Origin: an uncultured Clostridia bacterium
Lineage (GTDB): Bacteria; Bacillota; Clostridia; UMGS1883
Length of the DNA stretch: 64,000 nt
NCBI GenBank assembly: GCA_947629005.1
Contig: CANRCD010000004.1
Span: 1-64,000, forward strand
Direction: 5' to 3'
In this document: piece after piece, positions 59,733 through 64,000 of the stretch
Position numbering within the stretch: position 1 is the first letter of the stretch
How the letters are laid out: the number at the start of each line of letters is the position of its first letter
Made by a program: the position numbers and the translations under genes
The notes under the pieces: model-generated
The model's database searches: none
What the model saw: the letters and a program-made list of their open reading frames with translations, nothing else
Told to the model about the DNA's origin: nothing

Positions 59733-60320
59733 GTGAAAAAAATAATTGTCGCTGCGCTGACGCTGCTCTGCGCCCTTATGTGCGCCGTCAGCTACGCTTC
59801 CGGCGCGGGCGAACGCCTGAGCCGCGACGTGGTGCGGCTCCATATTATTGCGAACAGCGACAGCGACAGCGATCAGGCTCTTAAGCTAAAAGTCAGGGAC
59901 GCTATTCTCGCCGCCACAGACAGCGGCGTTACTAAGGAAAATATTCCCTCCATGCTGGATGTCTACCGAGACATAGCCGAGCGGACGCTCCGCGAAAACG
60001 GCTGCCAAATGCCCGTCAGCGCGGAGTATGGCCGCTTCAGCTTTCCCACTAAGAGCTACGGCGGGCTTACCTATCCTGCCGGAGAATACGACGCCGTAAG
60101 GATAGTCATCGGCGAGGGCAGGGGCGAAAACTGGTGGTGCGTGTTGTTTCCTCCGCTGTGCTACGTGCGCGGCAGCGTGGACAGCTCCGCCGCGGCCTCC
60201 CAGCTTAAGGAAATGCTGGCTCCTGCGGACTACGAGCTTCTGACCTCCGGCGCAGATGGGGCGCTGCCGGTCAGAGTGCGCTTCAAAATTGTGGAATGGT
60301 ATAATAAACTAAAGAATTGA
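59733..60320 (+). CDS. spoIIR: stage II sporulation protein R (195 aa)
   Basis: The forespore-secreted signal that triggers processing of pro-sigma-E by SpoIIGA. A signal segment (about 1-22, IIVAALTLLCALMCAVSYAS) precedes the highly conserved RLHIIANSDSDSDQALKLKV, VRDAIL and later GGLTYPAGEYDAVRIVIGEG with NWWCVLFPPLCYV. The GTG at 59733 with AAGGA ten bases upstream is preferred over a GTG at 59724. This gene is good evidence that the organism forms endospores. It usually has a sigma-F promoter; none was firmly identified. Confidence 0.93.
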   Translation: MKKIIVAALTLLCALMCAVSYASGAGERLSRDVVRLHIIANSDSDSDQALKLKVRDAILAATDSGVTKENIPSMLDVYRDIAERTLRENGCQMPVSAEYGRFSFPTKSYGGLTYPAGEYDAVRIVIGEGRGENWWCVLFPPLCYVRGSVDSSAAASQLKEMLAPADYELLTSGADGALPVRVRFKIVEWYNKLKN

Positions 60321-60329
60321 GGAATACCC

Positions 60330-60944
60330 ATGCGAATGAGAACTCGTAACAATCTCGAGGGGCGGCTCGCGGACTGCGCCGCCCTTTTTGCCGACCTCAA
60401 GACCCCTCTCCCCGAGGGCCCGCTCCACATAGAGGTGGGCTGCGGCAAGGGCCGCTTTATAAACGAGTGCGCCCGCCTTTTTCCGGAGGTGAACTTCCTT
60501 GCGGTGGAAAGGGTCTCGAACGTCATCGTTCTCGCAATGGAAAAGGCGCGTGACGCGGGGCTTAATAACATTAAATTTGTTCGGGACGATTTTGCCGCCG
60601 TCGCGCCCATGCTGCCCGACTCCTGCGCCGAGCGCATATACCTTAATTTCAGCGACCCGTGGCCAAAGAAGGGCAACGCCAAGCGTCGGCTTACATACGG
60701 CTCGTTTCTGGAACAATATAAACGCATACTTAAAAACGGCGGCGAAATCTACTTCAAAACAGATAACCGCCCGCTTTTCGATTTTTCACTCGAGACCTTT
60801 GCCGAAAACGGCTTCGAGCTGCGGGATGTAACGTTCGACCTTCACGCCGAGCGCCCCGAGGGTAATATTATGACGGAATATGAACAACGCTTCGTGGAAA
60901 TGGGGACTCCTATCTGCCGCCTTGTCGCAGCTGTCGAAAAATAA
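60330..60944 (+). CDS. trmB: tRNA (guanine-N7)-methyltransferase TrmB (204 aa)
   Basis: Makes m7G46 in tRNA. The Rossmann SAM site is HIEVGCGKGRFI (about 33-44), followed by FLAVERVSNVIV, the family motif LNFSDPWPKKGNAKRR (catalytic Asp) and TEYEQRF at the C-terminus. It starts 9 bp after spoIIR behind GAGGA. Confidence 0.96.
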   Translation: MRMRTRNNLEGRLADCAALFADLKTPLPEGPLHIEVGCGKGRFINECARLFPEVNFLAVERVSNVIVLAMEKARDAGLNNIKFVRDDFAAVAPMLPDSCAERIYLNFSDPWPKKGNAKRRLTYGSFLEQYKRILKNGGEIYFKTDNRPLFDFSLETFAENGFELRDVTFDLHAERPEGNIMTEYEQRFVEMGTPICRLVAAVEK

Positions 60945-60978
60945 TTAAAAAAATATTACAAAAATTTTAAAAAAACTA

Positions 60979-61007
60979 TTGCATTAATGGAAAAAGTGTG
61001 CTATAAT
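60979..61007 (+). promoter_or_regulatory. promoter of stalk C39-like peptidase gene
   Basis: TTGCAT (60979-60984), 17-bp spacer, TATAAT (61002-61007). Confidence 0.75.
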
Positions 61008-61059
61008 CTATTCATAAGCTACAAAAAAGCTTAAATAAGTTCGGAGAGGGGTATGCAAA

Positions 61060-62130
61060 ATGCACAAAATCGTAAGGTCAGCACTTTTTGTACTGATTTC
61101 CGTGCTGACCGTGCTCGGTTTATCGTGCGCCGCCTACGCGGCTGACGGTTCGGTGCTGTTCAATGGCCGCGAACTCCGCTTCGACAATGATCCCGTGGTT
61201 ATCGACGGCTCGACCCTTGTAGAGGTTCGTCCCCTTGCAAAGGCCTTCGGGGCCTCGGTTAAGTGGTCGAACAATACGCAAAGCGTCCGTCTGACGAAAA
61301 ATGACGTCGGCGTTGTGCTCAAGATGGATTATGACATCATGACAAAGAGCAGCCTCAGCAGCGAGGAGGACGATTTCGAGCAGCTTTCGCTCGCTGTGGC
61401 TCCCCAGCTCATAGACGACGTGGCTTATGTTCCGGTCCGTGACATTGCCGACGCATTTGGCGCCAGCGTCGATTGGGACGATGAGACCGGCGATATACTT
61501 ATCTCCACCGGCAGCTACGACTATTCCTCAAGGTCATCAGCTTCTCGCTCTTCAGATTTTAAGGGAAATTCAGGTCACACCTTCTTTTTCCAGAATCAGT
61601 CTGACTGGGAACTGCCCGATTACGGCAGCGGCTATTGCTGGACGTGCAGCTATGCAATGCTTATATCCGACGTTACCGGAAAGGTCGTAACTCCCAACGA
61701 TGTTGCCGACGTTAATGAGGAAAAGGGCGGCAGCGGCTCGTACTGCTATCATTGGGACATAGCCGACGAGTTTGGCGTGGAGTTTGTTCCGGCTCTCAGC
61801 GAGAGCAGCCCCTATTATGGCGGACGTGACAGTAACTCCGGCGGGACCCTTATAAATAATGAGAACGGCGACGAGTATGTTGCCATTGAGGCCATAAAAG
61901 AGGCCCTCGACCTTCATCCCGAGGGAGTTATGGTTCGCTATGCCGACTACCCCCACACAATGGTAGCCGTGGGCTATGACGGCGACGAGATATACTTTAA
62001 TGAGCCCATGCGTCTTGCGGGAGAGTATATGGACAGCAGCAATAAGGAAAACGTCACCTTTGACGAGACCTGCGTTGGGAAGAGAGGCATAAGTATCGCC
62101 GACATAACTTTTATCCAGGCGCTGGACTGA
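61060..62130 (+). CDS. secreted stalk-domain protein with C39-like papain-fold peptidase (356 aa)
   Basis: Signal peptide about 1-28. One split or two short stalk domains follow (about 30-80 and 112-150; VEVRPLAKAFGASVKWS and AYVPVRDIADAFGASVDWD). The C-terminal 180 residues form a papain-like fold close to the C39-like peptidase-2 family: GYCWTCSYAM with Cys193 as probable nucleophile, His299 (YPHTMVAVGYD) and Asn314 (IYFNEP). It is a fourth member of the stalk-domain set here and the second with a peptidase. It has its own promoter and terminator. Whether it cleaves peptides or is a transpeptidase-like enzyme is unknown. Confidence 0.85.
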   Translation: MHKIVRSALFVLISVLTVLGLSCAAYAADGSVLFNGRELRFDNDPVVIDGSTLVEVRPLAKAFGASVKWSNNTQSVRLTKNDVGVVLKMDYDIMTKSSLSSEEDDFEQLSLAVAPQLIDDVAYVPVRDIADAFGASVDWDDETGDILISTGSYDYSSRSSASRSSDFKGNSGHTFFFQNQSDWELPDYGSGYCWTCSYAMLISDVTGKVVTPNDVADVNEEKGGSGSYCYHWDIADEFGVEFVPALSESSPYYGGRDSNSGGTLINNENGDEYVAIEAIKEALDLHPEGVMVRYADYPHTMVAVGYDGDEIYFNEPMRLAGEYMDSSNKENVTFDETCVGKRGISIADITFIQALD

Positions 62131-62154
62131 GCATGAACAAATAACAGAAACAGT

Positions 62155-62181
62155 AAAAAGGCCCGCGATGCGGGCCTTTTT
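62155..62181 (+). terminator. terminator of C39-like peptidase gene
   Basis: A 12-bp stem (AAAAAGGCCCGC/GCGGGCCTTTTT, GAT loop). Confidence 0.9.
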
Positions 62182-62207
62182 ATATTGTAAAATATCAAAA
62201 ATCAGTA

Positions 62208-62236
62208 TGGACAAACCGCATAAAACGTGTTATTAT
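62208..62236 (+). promoter_or_regulatory. promoter of nucleotidyltransferase-like gene
   Basis: TGGACA (62208-62213), 17-bp spacer, TATTAT (62231-62236), 26 bp before the GTG start. Confidence 0.55.
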
Positions 62237-62261
62237 TATAATATTAAAAGGTGGTGTGGAA

Positions 62262-63443
62262 GTGGAGCAATACTATATTGACGCACTGTACCTTGTCGGC
62301 TGCGCCATACATAATAAAAAAGCCATTTTAAGGCCCGATATGGATATCGCGAGGGTAATTCGCGAATGTTACGGGCAATCGTGCGAGCTTTTGGCGCTGT
62401 CCGCAATTGTTTCGGCCGAGGGCAGCGACGCGGTAGAAAACCTGTCCGATATGAAAACCTACCTTATTAAAAGACGTGTGAAGGAAACCGTGCGCTCGCT
62501 TAATGTGAATAAGCTTCTCGGCGATCTTGAAGCCGCCGGTCATAGGCCTGTTGTTATAAAGGGCGCTGTTCTTGCGGATTTGTACCCCGATCCGGCGCTG
62601 CGCGAGTCCGTTGATACTGACCTTTTTTTCGTGCATACGGAGGACTGCGACGCCGCGGAGGCGTATCTTCTTGAACACGGCGGGACAGTAAAGGGACTGA
62701 AGGACACAGAAAAGCACAGCGCGGTTGAATATGCGGGCGTGGGGATGGTTGAGCTCCACAGGAACCTGTACGATGAGGATTTTCGTAAGCTTTGTTTAAA
62801 AAACGAAGAAATAATATGCCAGCCCCTTGAGCGAATTGTGCTGCGCGGCGGACAGCCGGTGGAAACTCTCGGCAAAACAGATGCGCTGAAATATATATTT
62901 TGCCACATGATTCAGCATTTCCTTTTCAGCCGCTGTGACCTTAAGCAAATATGTGATATTTTGCTGTATACGCGAAGGAACAGGGATGAAATCGACGCCG
63001 GCGAGCTGAGGAGATTCCTTGAAAAAACCGGTTGTCTGCGCGCCTTTGATACCGTTGTTGGAGCCGGGATTGAGTATTTGGGCTTTAAGGCGGAAGAGCT
63101 TCTGCCCGTCGAATACTCGCCCGAGACCGTGGAGCTTTTCCTTGCGGACTGTTTTAATGGCTGCACTAAGGGAGTGTGGGGAGAGAAGGCCATACCTCGG
63201 GGAACCGGAGTTTTTTCCTCGGAGCTGTACGGCGAGCGCGGCGGCATTATCAAGCGTATAGCAAGGGGATTTTTCCCGAAAAAACGCATGCTCGTGGATT
63301 TGTACCCGTATTGTGAAAAAAATCCGCTGCTTTTGCCGGCAGCGTGGGCGAATAATATATTCGACCTTGCGAAGGGCGTTATGGCTAATCGGGGCAAGTA
63401 CGGCGATAGGGAGCCGCTGCTGAAAAGGATGGATTTGATATAG
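62262..63443 (+). CDS. uncharacterised nucleotidyltransferase family protein (393 aa)
   Basis: Resembles the PF14907 (NTP_transf_5) family. The core is HRPVVIKGAVLADLYPDPAL, then RESVDTDLFF, where an Asp-x-Asp (DTD) pair could bind metal as in nucleotidyltransferases, followed by VGMVELHRNLYDEDF and DALKYIFCHMIQHFLFSRCDLKQICDILL. Such proteins often sit in polysaccharide or RiPP/lasso-peptide loci, but no such partner is visible before the window ends. GTG at 62262 has AAGGTGG seven bases upstream; another GTG lies two codons earlier. The gene just downstream (63643) has its own promoter. Confidence 0.78.
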   Translation: MEQYYIDALYLVGCAIHNKKAILRPDMDIARVIRECYGQSCELLALSAIVSAEGSDAVENLSDMKTYLIKRRVKETVRSLNVNKLLGDLEAAGHRPVVIKGAVLADLYPDPALRESVDTDLFFVHTEDCDAAEAYLLEHGGTVKGLKDTEKHSAVEYAGVGMVELHRNLYDEDFRKLCLKNEEIICQPLERIVLRGGQPVETLGKTDALKYIFCHMIQHFLFSRCDLKQICDILLYTRRNRDEIDAGELRRFLEKTGCLRAFDTVVGAGIEYLGFKAEELLPVEYSPETVELFLADCFNGCTKGVWGEKAIPRGTGVFSSELYGERGGIIKRIARGFFPKKRMLVDLYPYCEKNPLLLPAAWANNIFDLAKGVMANRGKYGDREPLLKRMDLI

Positions 63444-63555
63444 CTGAGGAGGACGTGGCGGCGGCTCCTGTTTTTGCTTGATTGTATGAAATTGAAATTT
63501 TTGACATGAGGTAGAAAAAATTGCGAAATTTTTTTCAAAAAATTCATATTTCCAC

Positions 63556-63584
63556 TTGACATTTTGATAAAATTGTGGTATTGT
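63556..63584 (+). promoter_or_regulatory. promoter of right-edge gene
   Basis: TTGACA (63556-63561), 17-bp spacer, TATTGT (63579-63584), 58 bp before the ATG at 63643. Confidence 0.65.
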
Positions 63585-63642
63585 AGAGTCGTGTAGTTGA
63601 GTGGAACGACATACAAGATGTAGGCCTCGAAAGGAATGGTCA

Positions 63643-64000
63643 ATGAAGCCTGACAAAATCTATTTAATTTCAGAATTTTTTCTGAAAATCGCTGGCGACT
63701 GCCCGGAAAAAACCCTTGACGGACTGAAAAGCTATGCTGCGGAGGGTGACTTTTTCGGGCAAAAGGACGTTATGCGGGTAAGCTGCTCGGTTGCGGAGCA
63801 TATTCCCGCTCGGGAGCTCAAGCCAATGTATGGCGTCAGGCACTTTATTGAGGAGTTTGGCTGCTTTGGCGGAAAATTTCTTTCGCAGGATAGGGCCGGC
63901 GATTCATCGCTCGCGACGCTGACGTATGATGACGATTTTCATAGCGTGAGTTGTGTGCTCACCGACGTGGAGGCGTCTGGCGGCAGCGGCCTCGATAGCC
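63643..64000 (+). CDS. unknown protein, 5' part only (119 codons seen)
   Basis: An open frame from ATG 63643 with AAAGGA seven bases upstream runs off the window end. It begins MKPDKIYLISEFFLKIAGDC and contains VRHFIEEFGCFGGKFLS and DDFHSVSCVLTDVEASG. I do not recognise the family. The start is well supported by a consensus promoter and an SD. The partial protein is mixed alpha/beta with no signal peptide or membrane segment. It may work with the nucleotidyltransferase-like protein upstream. Confidence 0.7.
   Translation, partial: MKPDKIYLISEFFLKIAGDCPEKTLDGLKSYAAEGDFFGQKDVMRVSCSVAEHIPARELKPMYGVRHFIEEFGCFGGKFLSQDRAGDSSLATLTYDDDFHSVSCVLTDVEASGGSGLDS

Noticed and set aside
1-64000. CRISPR array or rRNA operon
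   Set aside because: No regularly spaced direct repeats and no rRNA sequence were seen; the only RNA genes found are seven tRNAs.

Overview
The window looks like chromosome from a spore-forming, anaerobic, GC-rich Clostridia-type Firmicute, probably an uncultured gut lineage related to the Oscillospiraceae or Christensenellales. The lineage is inferred from gene content. It carries spoIIR, the ylxM-ffh-rpsP-khpA-rimM-trmD block, AddAB, a GSI glutamine synthetase next to an ANTAR regulator, the dapL route to diaminopimelate/lysine, [4Fe-4S] aldo-keto reductases, and many TTGACA-17-TATAAT promoters. Most genes are strongly GC-biased, so many long antisense open frames are shadows and are not listed.

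Layout. 1-3.2 kb is a more AT-rich mobile segment: two tyrosine recombinases and an excisionase-like HTH protein, ending at the 3' end of a tRNA-Lys gene. 3.4-3.9 kb is a five-tRNA operon (Gly-Arg-His-Gln-Lys, minus strand). 4-12.5 kb holds a secreted stalk/beta-trefoil protein, an anion permease with a cytidylate-kinase-like protein, a membrane-anchored clostripain-like protease and two iron-sulfur aldo-keto reductases. 12.7-25.9 kb holds an acyl-CoA ligase, a GH146-like beta-L-arabinofuranosidase, addB-addA and a Ser/Asp-rich membrane protein. 25.9-33.7 kb holds an Mpi-like serine invertase, a secreted LamG protein, an AraC regulator and a 1414-residue multi-CBM glycoside hydrolase. 33.8-34.7 kb holds tRNA-Arg, rpmF and the YceD-like (DUF177) gene.

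34.8-39.1 kb is the most unusual locus: a D-aspartate ligase, an aspartate/glutamate racemase and a continuous 783-residue fusion of a Lys-type MurE with an acetylglutamate-kinase (ArgB-like) domain. It predicts a peptidoglycan with D-Asp cross-bridges and raises the question of what a carboxylate kinase does on a Mur ligase. 39.1-45.5 kb is one apparent operon, glnA-ANTAR regulator-dapF-dapL-purC-purF, with three tandem hairpins in the glnA leader. It links glutamine supply to lysine/DAP and purine synthesis. 47.8-50.2 kb holds ddl-murF. Two further large secreted stalk-domain proteins lie on the minus strand (45.5-47.7 and 50.8-53.6 kb). 53.8-57.5 kb is the SRP/ribosome block and tRNA-Gly. 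57.6-64 kb holds another anion permease, ispE, spoIIR, trmB, a stalk-domain C39-like peptidase, a nucleotidyltransferase-like protein and a gene cut by the window edge.

Common themes are cell-wall precursor synthesis (asl, racemase, murE, dapF, dapL, ddl, murF), secreted proteins built on tandem copper-amine-oxidase-N-like stalk domains, and plant-glycan breakdown. No rRNA genes, CRISPR arrays or insertion sequences were seen.
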